The notes under the pieces were generated by a model. That model did not search any database. It had not been told where the DNA came from and worked only from the letters and a program-made list of their open reading frames with translations. A stretch of 64,000 nt of DNA, taken from NCBI GenBank assembly GCA_010015675.1, contig ML976984.1, positions 186,016 through 250,015 of the forward strand, read 5' to 3'. This DNA is from Byssothecium circinans (taxonomy: Eukaryota > Ascomycota > Dothideomycetes > Pleosporales > Massarinaceae). Below, piece by piece: positions 20,346 through 32,600 of this stretch (its first letter is position 1; the number at the start of each line of letters is the position of its first letter). A program made the translations under genes and the position numbers.

Positions 20346-22108
20346 GCCGCATACATGAACAACAGTTATGGCATGAATTGATTTGGGATTGGAGAACAAT
20401 GCACGATGGGCACAGCGTTTTGGCTGCGCACAGTACGCACGGCTAAAAGGTCATGTAGGAACGGAAAAGGATGCCAAGTCCTATCGATTGCGATTCGGCG
20501 AGGGGTATTCCCTTTTTCATATCTTCTTCCCCCCTTTATTTAACCTTCTTCTCCTCTCTTATCTGTCAATGGATCAACCAGCGGCCACAAAAGGGCGTCT
20601 TTGCTGGGGTCTTACTCCCTCATCACTCAACTTAGCCTCTTGTAACACGACAGTGTTTTGTGAGTGTGTGGTTTCTTTTTCCCACTCCTCTTTACCCTGG
20701 TCTTGCATCCTCTCGTTTTGGGACTCTATGTATGTGATTGCGTAACTCGGCGCTTGATCTGTCTTCTTTTTTGCAAGGGAGGGGCTTCCATCAGCACTCT
20801 CAAAAAATGGTCTTTCCTCACTCTTCACTTTTCATTTTTCACTTCTAGGATTATGTCTATCTACAGTAGTTGTAAGCTCATCTTATGCCGGGGGGTAACG
20901 GTTGGGAGTTTGAATGTCTAAATCGAGCGATCAAGTATGGGATGGGCGGAGGGGGGACAGTATGGGTAGGATATGGGTGGGTTGGTTGAGTTGCCTCAAC
21001 AGTTTGATAGTGCGAATGGAAATGTGATGGTATTGGGAAGTTTGCTGTGCATGCTGTCATTGTTAACGGGTGACTAGGCTCTAAATTAGAATGCGTGTGA
21101 ATGCGGGTCTGGCTTCAGCTTGCGTTGGCAGAACTGTAGATTGACAGCAAGAAAACTGTTCACCGCTGCCTCTGACTGACAGTCGCAACATGCGTTCCAC
21201 TGCCACTGCCACGACTGAGCTGAGTCATCTCCGACTCGGGATATGCTCATACGACACGACACGTTCAAGATCTGAAGCCTCATCCGACGGCATCGAAAGA
21301 TCTTCTGCCTCTTCTCCGATGCAAAGTGGATACCTTTTCGGGAGAAGTCGCAAGAGATGGCGAGAGGGTAGGGATTAGGGTTTTTTATGCAGGTACGTGG
21401 CTTTTCCAACGCGTGAATACTTACCGTCCGAAACGCGCACCAGAGCCAGAGCCGAGTGGTTCAACAATATAAGGCGAGCGACCTTTCAAGTTCCAAGCTT
21501 TCCGACGAGCAAAACGAATCCAAGGCCGCAGCGTTGCGTATCGCCATCCATGCACAAGACATGCGGATGACTATCCACCTGGACCCCTGATTGCCACTCA
21601 ACTGCAACATCGTGTTTGCTGACGCTATCCATCCATCGCCCGCACCATCTTTGTTATTGCCATTCTCACCGCCATGTTGACGTTTCGGTCCCAAATGCTC
21701 AAGTTATCCGAGTATCTAACGTCATCCTAGATGCATCGCGCGTAGTCCCCTTAAGCGCTGCCGCTACTGCAGTCCGACACGCTACGGATGGAACCTTTAG
21801 CCTTTTGTGGTCTGGTGAGAGATGGAAGCGGTATAGGTGATCAAGACGCGCATGCTGTAGGCTGATATGCAATCGGCTACCGTACTACGCTAAGAAAAAA
21901 AAAGAAGTCGAGCTTGTCGGCACAGCACCATGATGGTCCGGAATAATGAGTGAACAACTCCGGGTTAAGAACCCTGCTGGCCATATCTGTTTATAAGACG
22001 ACGTTCGTGAGGGCCTTTTCACGCCTTATTGCCTTCTGGGATAAATTCTATAAGTTACACCATTAAAGGGAAAGTGAAGTCCAGCTTTACTACAAGATTC
22101 AAGATAAC
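20346..22108. other. 1.76-kb intergenic region
   Basis: No supported gene. The first 400 bp are the presumed 3' UTR of the Def1-like gene with T/C-rich tracts; the remainder has only short chance frames. The last part is the leader of the 2EXR gene. Confidence 0.5.
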
Positions 22109-23117
22109 ATGGCCGAAAACATGATCCAATCTTCACCACTTCTACGACTACCGCTAGAAATCAGGTTAATCATCTACGAGCACTTGCTCTTCCCTTCCAC
22201 ACTACCTTCCTCATCGCATTCGACATCAGTAACGAACCTCCTACCCGATTTCCACACATACGACTCCAACGACACCAACGACGGGCCTTTCACCCTCGCA
22301 GTCCGTACGATCAACCCGTACCTCGGAGCACACAGCTCCCGCAGTTGGCGAAAACGATCCACGTACCACGTGCGCGCGGGTAACCAAGCACCCATATTCC
22401 CTCAACAAATAACTTCACAACTGACAACTATCCCCCCCAGGACCCTTCCTAACCACCACAACACCAACAACATACCGCATCCTCCTCTCCCCGCACACGG
22501 CGCACCTCCGCCACACAGTCCCCAGCCTCCTCACCCTGAACCACCAAATCCACGCCGAAGCCGCGAAAGTGCTGTACAGCACCTACACTTTCAACTTCCG
22601 CACGTGCATCGAAGCCGCAGTGCCGTTTTTCTCCGACTTGACGCCTATCGCCCGGTCGTCTATCCGCTCCATCGATATCACGAAAAAGGCACTCCCGTAT
22701 ACTAAGGAGTTCGACCGCGCGGAATGGGCCGCGCTGTGCGCGTACCTAGGCACGGAGATGCAGGTGCAGAGGCTCGGATTGAGCGTTGCGGCGGGGCGGC
22801 CCGGGGAGAAGGGGTGGGAGGGCGTGGTGCCGATTCGGAGGGCGGACTTTGAGGTTATGAGAAGGATGAAGAGGGAGTGGGGGGTTGGGGTTGGGGTTGG
22901 GGTTGGTTGGACGGGGGGAGGGATCGGGGGAGTGGACTTGGAATGGGTCGAGCAGTTGTTTCAGGTCAAGGGCGTGAAGGATGTGCGGGTTAGGGCTCTG
23001 GTGGACCATTGTCCCGGACCGGTGAGCGAGTTGATGGCGTTTTGGATCGCGTTTAGTAAGTCTGTGGAGGAGGGATTTGGGGAGTGGGTGAGGGGGGTCA
23101 TGACGGGGGAGGGGTAG
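22109..23117 (+). CDS. 2EXR/F-box-like domain protein
   Basis: Exons 22109-22379 and 22441-23117 encode 315 residues. The 61-nt intron has GTAACC, CTGACAAC and a C-rich tract before CCAG. The N-terminal LLRLPLEIRLIIYEHLLF and the later NHQIHAEAAKVLYSTYTF are the paired motifs of the fungal 2EXR (F-box-like) family, which is expanded in Pezizomycotina and of mostly unknown function. A Gly-Val run at about residue 260 is encoded by repeated GTTGGG units. The protein ends GEWVRGVMTGEG. Confidence 0.82.
22881..22910 (+). repeat. TTGGGG-like microsatellite inside the 2EXR coding region
   Basis: Repeated GGGGTT units encode alternating Val-Gly. The G-runs could form a G-quadruplex in the coding strand. 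This is an internal repeat, not a telomere. Confidence 0.8.
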
Positions 23118-23401
23118 GGGGTGATGGAGATTGTAATGGATAGGGTGTCTAACTCTTATACTCTAGGGAGGAATGGGAAGGATAGTAAAGAGATGGTCTA
23201 ACGCAGAAAAGAAAAGGAAACGGAATAAAACAATCGAAACAAAATATTAAAGTAAGCTAAAAAGCCCGGTTTTCCACCCCTACCAACCATTACAATTAAG
23301 CCAACAACAAAGCCAAAACAACAGAAATACAAACCCCCTCAAAAACATAAAAGACCGGAAATACGCAAAAACACCCCACTTTCCATTTCCCCCCCACAGT
23401 C

Positions 23402-24040
23402 TCAAACCCCATACTCCACCACCTCGTCATCCCCATCCTTCCAAGCGCTCCTCTCCACGTCCCGCGTCACCGAGCACACCTCAAGCACAACATCCCTCCC
23501 AGCCTCACACGACCCACTCGGCTCATCCTTCCAACTCCCCGCCACAAGATACGTATTCGTGCAGTCCTCGCCCGTCACACACTCGGCAACCATGCACCCC
23601 TCCGCGACACTGCCCTTCCCCTGGTTGCCCTCAACATACATCTTGATGCCGCCCTGCAGGAAGGGGCAGTACATCGGGTAGTCGGGGCCGACGCGGCTGT
23701 TGCAGTCGACGAGCGAGAGGTCGTACCACGTCTTGCCGGCGGCGAGGTCGAGATTGTACTCGGCCTGCAGGATGCCGGCCGGGGCGTGCACGTAGTGCGG
23801 GAGGTCGCGGATTTTGACCGAGGTGCCGGAGACGTTGGCGGCGGAGGCGGGGATGGTGTGGTGGGCCATGCCGCCGTTGGGAGGCACGATGGTGTGCTTC
23901 CAATCGGCTTCTTCGGCGTCTGGGGGCACGGCCCAGAAGTAGAGGGCGTGCGGGCAGTGGTTGTGGAAGCGGAGGGTGTTGATGGCGTGGGTGGTGGAGG
24001 GGGCGAGGAGGGTGAGGAGGAGGGTGAGGTGGTGGTGCAT
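23402..24040 (-). CDS. Secreted BYS1-domain (thaumatin-like) protein
   Basis: An intronless 212-residue protein. Residues 1-19 are a signal peptide (MHHHLTLLLTLLAPSTTHA). The mature part begins INTLRFHNHCPHALYFWAV, characteristic of the BYS1/blastomyces yeast-phase-specific family, with many Cys (NHCPHA, DCNSR, MYCPFL, GCMVAECVTGEDC) expected to form disulfides. Members are small secreted proteins with a thaumatin-like beta fold and no established activity. Codon use is very GC-rich at third positions compared with the flanking repeat region. Confidence 0.85.
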   Translation of the reverse strand: MHHHLTLLLTLLAPSTTHAINTLRFHNHCPHALYFWAVPPDAEEADWKHTIVPPNGGMAHHTIPASAANVSGTSVKIRDLPHYVHAPAGILQAEYNLDLAAGKTWYDLSLVDCNSRVGPDYPMYCPFLQGGIKMYVEGNQGKGSVAEGCMVAECVTGEDCTNTYLVAGSWKDEPSGSCEAGRDVVLEVCSVTRDVERSAWKDGDDEVVEYGV

Positions 24041-24278
24041 GGTGAGGGGTTTTTCTTGATGGAGGGGATTTTGAGGTTGGAGGTTGAAGTGGTTGGGGGT
24101 ATTGGGGAAGAGTGGTGGAGGTGAGTTGATGTGGAGGTGGGTTGAGAGAGTTGGGGGAAGAGACCGCTGGATAGACGAGCGACTGTGAAGAGGTAGATGT
24201 ACTGGCGAGAGTTATCTGGTCTGAGTTGGGGGGAAAGCAGGAAGGTGAGCGTACGTCGAAGAGCAGGGAGGGGACCGC

Positions 24279-24286
24279 TTTTTATA
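24279..24286 (-). promoter_or_regulatory. Candidate TATA box of the BYS1 gene
   Basis: TATAAAAA on the minus strand, about 240 bp upstream of the BYS1 start codon. Position is plausible for a long leader; no expression evidence. Confidence 0.35.
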
Positions 24287-24369
24287 GACGATAGGGGGTG
24301 GGGGAGGGGGTGATTGAACGGACAAGCTCGAACTACCTCAGCCATCAGTGAGAAGATGTGAAGTTTGAG

Positions 24370-25010
24370 AAATGAATTGCTTTATTGGCTGCTCTCTGCT
24401 AGTGATGAGCAGTGTATCTTATAAGTCGAGAGACGATGTGTCGAAGACTTCGAGAGCACTGATGCTCGAGTGGCTCTTTCAGAGGCCGTAGCCCTCAGGA
24501 ACTGATATACTAATAGAATCATTGGAGAAGTGTCTGACCGGGGGATCATTGAGGAGAAGGGGAGCAAAGGGGGACTTGCGGTAAGAGAAGACTGGAATTC
24601 GCAGAGAATGATATATTGATAAATTCATTGGAGAAACATCGAGTCATTCATCGTTGAGGAGAAGAGAAGAAGTTAAGATGAGTGGAGACTGTACCACAGG
24701 CTCGCAAGTCAGTGATATGTTGAGGGCGGCGTTGGAGAAACCGGTAACCACTGAATTGGTGAGAAGATGAGAGTCTTACAGTAATCAAGGGGGCTTTAGC
24801 TCGCAGAGAGTGACTTGTTGATTGCATTTATTAGAGAAGTGTCGAGTCACTGGGCCATCGAGAACAGGACAGGATAATTTGCAGTGATCGGGGACTTCAA
24901 CTCGCGGACAGTGACATGTATGTTAATACAGTAGTAACATCGAGACAAGACATCGTCACTCGATTGTCAAGGAGAAGGTGAGAACTCACAGCAATAACTC
25001 CCCAGGACTC
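24370..25010. repeat. Degenerate tandem array, unit about 105 bp, 5-6 copies
   Basis: A block with CTCGCAGAGAGTGAYWTGTTGAT, then a TTGGAGAA-like segment, then TCGAGTCACT and GAGGAGAAG recurs at about 24500, 24600, 24705, 24800 and 24905, with weaker similarity near 24400. Copies are diverged by substitutions and short indels. There is no open frame across the units. Confidence 0.65.
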
Positions 25011-25349
25011 AACGTCTGCCTGCAGACAATCGGCACCCTCTCCAGCGCACATTCGCCAGTCCGCCCATTTCCTTCGCGTGCTCATACCTGATTTACTAGC
25101 CTCACGTAGGCAAGCCTGCTGACAACCCCCCAGCCTTGGAAGTCCTTCAAAAATCCCAAATATCTGAATTCTGGCACCTATATGGAGCTAAAAAGATCTT
25201 TGCCGTCAATACTAGGTATACAATTGATCACGGCAACGACAAACCATTCACCCAACCACATGACTACCGAGAGTAAACCAACAATCGAAAAAAGGACAAA
25301 GGACACCTAATCCACAAGCAAAGACTTAGGCGGAATCGGAGGCTAAGAG

Positions 25350-25810
25350 CTAGCTGCGTTGACCTAGTACTTTGACGAATCCCGCACCAGATGTTTCCCC
25401 ATGCTTAGTACTGATGGCATTCTGATACGTACGAGGTCCATTCACAAACTCAACTGTGGCACTAAGTAAAAAACCACGGCTAACGACGCCAGACAGGCTA
25501 GAACACAGCAGCGCCGAGAAAGTCAAAGGACGGAAGTTGTTAGAGCAGGAAAACAACAAAGAAGTGAGAGGAAGAAAGGTGTGAAGGGGAAAATATGACA
25601 ATACCTCACATCGAGGTCAAAGAGACACAACACAGTGAGAAGGCTATCCCGTTTCTTCTCGACTTCGATGTGGAACGTTCTTACACGTTGATGATGCTTA
25701 GGTTTGGTTGGGTGGGCTTTTGATGGTAGGCTACGGGTATCACTACCACTACCACGGTGGGACGCTTCTAGATAATTCGCTCGTCGCCAATGATACACAG
25801 GCAGAATCAT
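25350..25810 (-). CDS. Possible small spliced gene, low confidence
   Basis: On the minus strand a frame ending in FHIEVEKKRDSLLTVLCL can be joined to a second one (SGVVSRGFLLSATVEFV, then QNAISTKHGETSGAGFVKVL) by an intron of about 107 nt. The intron has GTATTG after GATGTGAG, a CTCTAAC branch-like site and TTCTAG. The join keeps phase. The second exon ends at TAG 25350. I do not recognise the family and no clear start codon is fixed, so this may be chance. Confidence 0.25.
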
Positions 25811-26115
25811 TCAGTGACATGCAACACTTCGCAGTTGACAAGGTGCGCGTCATATCTCGTCTCGATGTTAGTCCAGGCAATCTTCCCCTTCGGAGCGTCA
25901 AAATCATCGCGTGCGTTTGAACAGTGCAATCAGCTTCTCGACGGTCAATGTTGTATAACGTACATGGTAATAGACTTGTGCGCAAGCGCATTTTTTGGTA
26001 TTTCCTATCTCAATTTAAATGCTGTGGGTATCAAGAACTCCGGGAAAAAATGACCGTGACCACCAACTCCACTAAATGCATGCCATCTATGTACTGCATT
26101 TCCCCTTCTTGCATT
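25811..26115. other. Intergenic, TFIIB 3' flank
   Basis: Nothing recognised beyond the presumed 3' UTR of the minus-strand TFIIB gene. Confidence 0.45.
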
Positions 26116-27480
26116 CTAAGCCGGGGGCACCTTGGACAGGTCGGCCCCACGCTTCCTCCAAGCCTCCTCATCGAGGATGACGTCTAACGACTGATGGAGA
26201 AGCTTGTAGGCGGTTCGGATCGTCCCTGTACAAAGTCAGTAATCTCATCACGAGGGGTGACTGGACATGTTGTCCGGTATTGGGTTTTCTCGAAACCGAC
26301 AATATTTTCTAGGCTGGACTGTGCTTACCGTCGCTGACCTCGACAGCTTGCCCGATATCCTTTGGCGTCTTTGGATGACCCATGATATTGGCAACAAGGT
26401 AAATACACGCGCCCGCAATGGAAAGAGGCGATCGGCCGGCAGCAACATGGTTGTTGGCGACGCGCTCGGCGCATTCTTGAGCAACAATGCTAGTCTGAGT
26501 ATTCAGGCCGAGCTTGTTGCAGGCACGAATGATGAGTTCCGAGGCACTGGTAGCTTTCGTCTGCTTGAAGGCGCTGTTGGAGATGATGGCACCACTGCCG
26601 GCCATCTTGTTCGCGTTACCTTCTTTGCGCTGCTGCTGCTGTAGATAGCTCTCCAAGGTCTATAGTCAATATTAGCATAGTGGGCAGATCGATGTACAGC
26701 GAAGATTTTGCAAACTCACCTTGAACGTCCGGCCGATTTCCTTCTTGGTGACTTTGGTCAACTTGTAGATCTCACGGAACGATCGGCCCATGTCGTGCTG
26801 ACGGCATGCAATAAAGATACAGCCAGCGATAACTGCGTCTTGCGACTTGCCCTTAAACACCTTCCCATCATCCGTCATCTTGAAAAGGAGTTTGGCGGTT
26901 TCGGCGACGGGTTTGGAGATCTGGAAAGACTCACAGAGAGCGCCGATCTGCGAGTAGGCATTCTGGAGTGACTTGTTGGTCTTGTCATGATTTGACTTGT
27001 TCTGCGCGCGCGAAAGGTCCCGATGGCGGGTGTTGCCGTCGCCGAAGGAGATCTCCGTCTGGAGTTGAGAGCCGTTGAGGAGCGGGTTCGCGGCATCACC
27101 GACACGGGAGGGATCATCGTTGCCTTGGTCGTCGTTGGAAAAGGTCCGCCACTCGGATCGGTAGTCGAGATTGCGCTCGCTGAGGACCCGCCCGCACGAT
27201 CCGCAGATGGTGTCGCCGACAGAGAAGTTCTGAGCTCGCCGTTAGTATAGGTATGCTGTGAGATGTAGCGCTACTTTGCGCCCGCTCCAACTCTGTCCAG
27301 TGGTGCCAACTGTTTGCCACATACCTCAACGAGATTGGGCGGCATTTCTCTACAGTCGGGGCAAATCAAAAGCACGTCCAGCTCCTCGCGCCAGGGCTCG
27401 TCTTCGGGGCTCCTCGCGGGTGCTTCGTCGACAATGACCTCGCCCGGGGACAGGAGGCGTCCATCTGGTGCGTACGACAT
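26116..27480 (-). CDS. Transcription initiation factor TFIIB
   Basis: Exons 27480-27325, 27229-26720, 26659-26329 and 26225-26116 encode 368 residues. Introns are 95, 60 and 103 nt with good donors (GTATGT, GTGAGT, GTAAGC). The Zn ribbon has CPDC and, across intron 1, DTICGSCGRVL, followed by the B-reader (EWRTFSND). Two cyclin folds follow; the second contains ACNKLGLN, HVAAGRSPLSIAGACIY and TPKDIGQAVEVSDGTIRTAY, the standard TFIIB signatures. It bridges TBP and Pol II at promoters. It is slightly longer than yeast Sua7 (345). Divergent from the ATP synthase subunit gene, with 338 bp between start codons. Confidence 0.96.
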
Positions 27481-27818
27481 GGCGGGCGGGCTTGGAATCA
27501 CGGATTAATCAGGCGAACAGAGTTATATTGTCTTTTGCTCTTGAGCCTGCGTTCGAGAGAGCGTGTGGGTTCTATTACTACGAATGAGCGGATACCGTGC
27601 AGGCGGCGGTGGAGAGTTGGTCGGGCTAGAGAGAAAGAGAGGCAACGGCCGCCTAAGTGCTTCACCTTCAGCGATGACATAAGCGACGCTAAGGAAATAG
27701 CATGCTAAGCTCCTTTGGGAGAAGCTTGGGAACCGCCTGCCTGCCGCAGCCCGAAGAAATCAACATTCACACCCTGAAGCTTCAACGACAGCTTGTCACC
27801 CTCTCCATCTCCGTCATC
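27481..27818. promoter_or_regulatory. Divergent promoter of TFIIB and ATP synthase subunit h
   Basis: 338 bp between opposing start codons. An upstream ATG at 27702 is in frame with the ATP synthase start. No discrete element could be assigned. Confidence 0.5.
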
Positions 27819-28306
27819 ATGTTCGCGCAATCCATCAGGGCCTCGGTACGTGTACCGGACATGCACTTTGTAGACAATTGCTGATTCATTGCAGCGCCAA
27901 ACGCTGGCCCGCGTCGCCCGGCAGCAACCTGCCTTCGTCGTCCGCCGCACCTTCATCGTCCCCACGGCCGTCCGACAAGGTGATTCATCTCCCGTGGCAT
28001 AGAAAATGCAGTTACTGATGCAATTGGCGCCCCGCAGCCGATCTGGTGCAGGACCTGTACCTGAAGGAGCTCAAAGCCTTCAAGCCTGCGCAAGTCAAGG
28101 CGACCGATTCCGAAGGCCAGGTCCAGAAGTTCACCGTCCCGAAGCCCCCGCCGTCCCCCGAAGAGAGCGATCTTGCGAGCGACCTGAAGTCGTACGAGAC
28201 ACAGCAGGTGGAGCTCGAGGGGTCAGCATCTACGGAGGGAGCCGCGCCCGTGGAGGAGGACTGGTTCGTCGAGGAAGAGGAGGAGGCACCGGCTGCTGCT
28301 CATTAG
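27819..28306 (+). CDS. ATP14: Mitochondrial F1Fo ATP synthase subunit h
   Basis: Exons 27819-27845, 27895-27979 and 28038-28306 encode 126 residues. Introns are 49 and 58 nt. A presequence (MFAQSIRAS... RRTFIVPTAVRQ) is followed by ADLVQDLYLKELKAFKP, VQKFTVPKPPPSPEE and an acidic C-terminus, the pattern of subunit h (Atp14, 124 residues in yeast), part of the peripheral stalk in the inner membrane. The frame is open upstream to an ATG at 27702, which would add 39 residues. I prefer 27819 because it gives a normal presequence and length. Confidence 0.9.
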
Positions 28307-29609
28307 GCGGCTGGGAGTGAACTGCATACCTGTACCAAAAACCCGAATTGTTTCAATACCAGACATTACAGCTATTGTGTCTTAACCACCATGCGGCGGT
28401 GGTCGCGTCACGTGATGGACAACCACATTCAAATGTTACTAAGAAATGACTGTCAGCGTTCCTTATGCTACGGACCTTACCGCAAGTACACTGCGGAGCG
28501 CTTGTACTCGTCCGATCTGTGATCTGTTCGACCTGGGGCTGCGTCTCTCATGAAGGGGTGCAGTTCAGCACTGTAGTAATGATTAATAATTCAATCTGCG
28601 GTCGTCAGCCGCTCTGTGAAGTCTGACTAGACACGAATGTATGAAGCAATGTTGAAGGTCTTGATCACCGACATTGTATCACCTTGGGCACGTTCTCACG
28701 TTCAAGCAAGCCACTCCACTGTGCAATGCTTTTCTACCACGGTGCTGTGAGAATCGATATTTGAAACCTTGATTTCAACATCTGCAAGAATGATCACAAG
28801 TGGAGACTACTGCGGCGCCATCTGCTAACGGAACCGACGGACCGGGCCCAGGTGTGCGACACGACGCCTACTACTCGATAGTGCACCGAAAAAGGGCGGT
28901 GACCTCTAAGATAGAACTGTGAGGACGCCTGCGGAGGTCGGAGGTCACTCCAGCCGTGAGTCCGAAGTCGAAAATACCTTTGTGTAGGTACACCGCCGCC
29001 ACGGTGAGGTTCATAGTTTAATATAGAAAAATGGCCCGACGTGGGATTGATTAAAACGATGAAATCTTGATCAGCCTGCATGTGAGGCGAAGTAGGCGAA
29101 GCCACCCGAGAGATCAAACCTGCTCCTATCCTTGCTGGACCTAGTCAGTGCACGACGCGCCTGCGAGGCTGCGAGCTGCGACACCAGGTCAATTTGCCGA
29201 AATCAGCCTCAACGCTCCACGCCCGCTTACTCTTCCTTCAGCCTCTGTTTCCTTCACGTCCGCTGCAGCAAGTCTGCGCCGCCTCTCACACCTCACCGTC
29301 GCTACAACAAACACCCCTCCACCACACTCGCTGTCCGCTCGTCGACCGCTATCTCATCCGCCCGTTTCCGTCACTGAGACCCACGAGTCGCACCTCCACC
29401 TCCGCTGCCGCCTGACCTGACCTGTTGTCTGCGATTGAGACAAAAACCCGACCTCCCAGCCTCCTCCGCCTGCACAGAGCCCAGAACAAGTCGTCGCTGT
29501 TTCGTTTGAAATATGAGCCCGTAGACTATTGGATCCATCTCAAGAGGAACGCTTGTGGGGAGTGACGTCGCGGACACCTACTTTGACAGAGTCGACCGCC
29601 GACGCCAAT
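28307..29609. other. 1.3-kb intergenic region and long leader
   Basis: No supported gene. The last 400 bp are C-rich leader of the DUF1765 gene and include a four-codon upstream frame (ATG at 29513, TAG at 29522). Confidence 0.5.
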
Positions 29610-32600
29610 ATGCAGGCTGTAGCCTCCGCACTCCGCGGCCACGACGTCTTTTCCTCGTCCTCGTCCTCGTCCTCGCACTCGCACCGCGGCCGCAACCGGG
29701 CTGTCTCTGAACTGGTGCCGCCGCCGACAGAGAAAAGGCCAGAGCCTCCTGCATTGCCCAAGGCTGCCTCGTACACCTACTTCCCCAAAGTAAAGGATCT
29801 GGATGATCCACAGCTGCTGGAACTCAGGGGTACAATTACGGAGGAGGATCTGAAGCGCGACGTGAATGCGGATGGAACGTCTTACACGTCGTCAGATGGG
29901 TCGAGCGCTGATTCCGAGGACAATGTGGTGCAAATGCTACAGTCGAGGCCCTCCACCAACTCACGCCGGTCGTCGAGATTCATCCCCTTCTCCAGCAAGA
30001 GTCGAGAGCCGTCCGTTGAGCCCCCCAAACCTGGGCGTAGCCGCGCCAAGAGCATAAAACAGGACGCTGACTCCCCTGGATCGACATCCCCGGTGCGGTC
30101 ACTGACAAAGCTGCGGAGGAAGAGTTGGATTTCGTCACACTCGCGCTCCTCGTCACCAACGAAAGAAGAGGTGCCACCCATGCCAGTGAGGGAAGAGGCG
30201 CAGCACAAGAATTCATTGAATGTGGAGGCCAGCAGACGCAAGTCATTGACAGCCGTGCTAAGCATTCCTGAGAAGTCGCGGGCGAGGGAGGACACGCAAC
30301 AGATCCCGACGACGCGCAAAGGTCGCGTACTCGCAAAGAAGAACAATCGTCTCAGCGGCCTCTTCAACCCTCTGCACACCGAGCAGCTGCCGCCTCCAGT
30401 CCCCGGAACTCCCGCAGTGCCCCCCGTCCCCAAATCCTTCTCAACAGACAAGCTCCCCGCATACGCCCTATCTCCTACAAGTCCGACCCACATTCCTCCG
30501 CTTCCTCGAATCGTCTCCTCCGAAAAGCTCAAGGGTTCCAAGACGGAGCCGCGCAAGAAAGACGAGCTCTGGACTGTGTTCCGGACGCTCGATGGCGACC
30601 TGCGCAAGTTTCAATCAAAATCAATGGCACTCAAAGCGAATGTCGTGCGCACTACACTGCTTCCGTTCCTTCGCACTTATGCCATGCACGCATCGAACCA
30701 TAAGCTCCGGCCTGAGGATTTGGATCGGCGCGCCAATATCCTAAACGGGTGGTGGACCAGTTTGCTGGAACTCATTGCGGGTCGCAATAATCAATCCATC
30801 TCTGGAACCGACCGACCAGCAATTTTAGAGGGGTTAATCGGCATCATGGAAAGGCAGGAGTGGCGGTTGTCCCCTTCACCTTTTTGCGCACTCGCAGAGC
30901 GCGTTGAAACATCTTCGACAAATTCGAGTTCCTCTGGTTCATCCGACTTTCTCGCTGAATCCGTGTACCACAATGTTCGCAACATCTTCACGCAGAATCT
31001 CCTCTCGCAGATGACCTACGCCGTCGACAAAATGTCACTCCGAAACGCCGCTGCCAGCCTGGTGACCTTTTGTGGAAAGACATGCGCCTACGCATTTTGC
31101 TTTTGCCCCGGTGTTGCAGACGTCCTTGTTCGTTTATGGAATCTTCCATCTGACACCATGAAGCGTGTATTGGTGGACTCGGGCGTCACGAGGCTCAACG
31201 ACCCTGCCGCAGTATCGGATCGTATTGCTGAAGTCTTTCCGCCCTTGTTGCAATCGCTCAAGTTCCAATCACTCACCAAAACCGTTCGTTTGCTGCGACG
31301 CCCAGCAGCGTTACCTCTCGGGACAGCAAATCTTGATTGGTATGGCAGCTGGGTCAAGCGGTGGTCAGGCGCCGAGAGTGACTTGTTTTACGTCTTTGTT
31401 AAACACTACCATATCCTCGTGACCGATTTCCTGCCCAAAGAGCCGAGCAGTATCGAGCGCATTTGCGTACCAGGCCTCCTCATGGTACAAGCACAGATGT
31501 TGGTAAATCTTGATGCTACGATTAACCGTCATGCTGCTCCTCAACAGTCTGACGAAACGGTGGGTGGACCAACTTCTGTCACTTTCGACGATGTACTAGC
31601 AGATCCGGACGCCTCAGCCTCCACAGTACCTATACCTCCCGCAAATGCTACCCGCCAGATGGCGGAAAATCGTCTCATCATGTTGATTCGAGATTTCCTT
31701 TCCGACCGAAACTCACACATCGCCTCGGCCAGACGCGTATTCGCCGAAAGCTTCGGAACCTTGTTGAAAGCGGCCGCCCGAAAAGTGTCTATCTACGAGA
31801 ACAACGCCTGTTATATCCTCTGCGATTTCCTCGAGGAGGCTTTTCTGATCATCTTTCGATATGAACAGCTTGACCCTCATTCAGAGACTGTTCTTGACTG
31901 GCCCTTCTGGCTTTCTGTATGTAAGCAGATGGCCGCCAGTCAGAACACGGCAACCGAGATCAAACTATATGCTTTCCTATACAGCACCTGGTCAATCATT
32001 GCTTCCAATGAGCATCGCAAAGAAACCCTGTGTATCGATTTCCTCTTGGAGCCTCACTTTTTCGAAAGTCGATTTAATCACTGGTGCCCCATGGTGAGGT
32101 CATACTTTATGCGTCTCCTGTGCTGGCGAGTCGCTCGATATGACGGGGAGGAGACTGCTGCACAAATGTAAGTTGAGGCTAGCCCGTACTTGAGCCGTAG
32201 CTGAACGATACAGTAATATCATGAGAGCCGTCAGCAATGGCTTGCGCTCTGTCTGGTCCCACTACCTTTGGCTTCGTGACCAAGCCGACAGCAAGGGAAC
32301 CCTAGCTCCGTCTACACAGGCGTGCAACCCTGCGCCTGGAAGACGTTTCCTTATCATACGTAATGATAATCCAATAGTAACCAATTCTCAGCCCTTTCTT
32401 TCATTCGACGGCGTCGTGCAGTCACCTACGCCCAGACGACTGTCGGCATCCAACACTCCGCAACGTCCCCTGTCGGCCGCTTCGACTGAATCATTAGATT
32501 TCCCAGATGAGGGTGTCACGAAAGGTCGATGGAATATCCTCCGCAGCTTTATGGGCAAGTCCAAAGTAGCGGAAACATCGCGTAAGGAGAAGGAAAAGGA

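Noticed and set aside
22881..22910. Internal telomere repeat
   Set aside because: The units are TTGGGG, not the fungal TTAGGG, and lie within an intact coding exon.
24370..25010. CRISPR array
   Set aside because: This is a eukaryotic locus and the repeats are long, diverged and without uniform spacers.
29540..30607. Long minus-strand frames opposite the DUF1765 gene
   Set aside because: They are antisense shadows of a Ser/Arg-rich coding region with no family signature.
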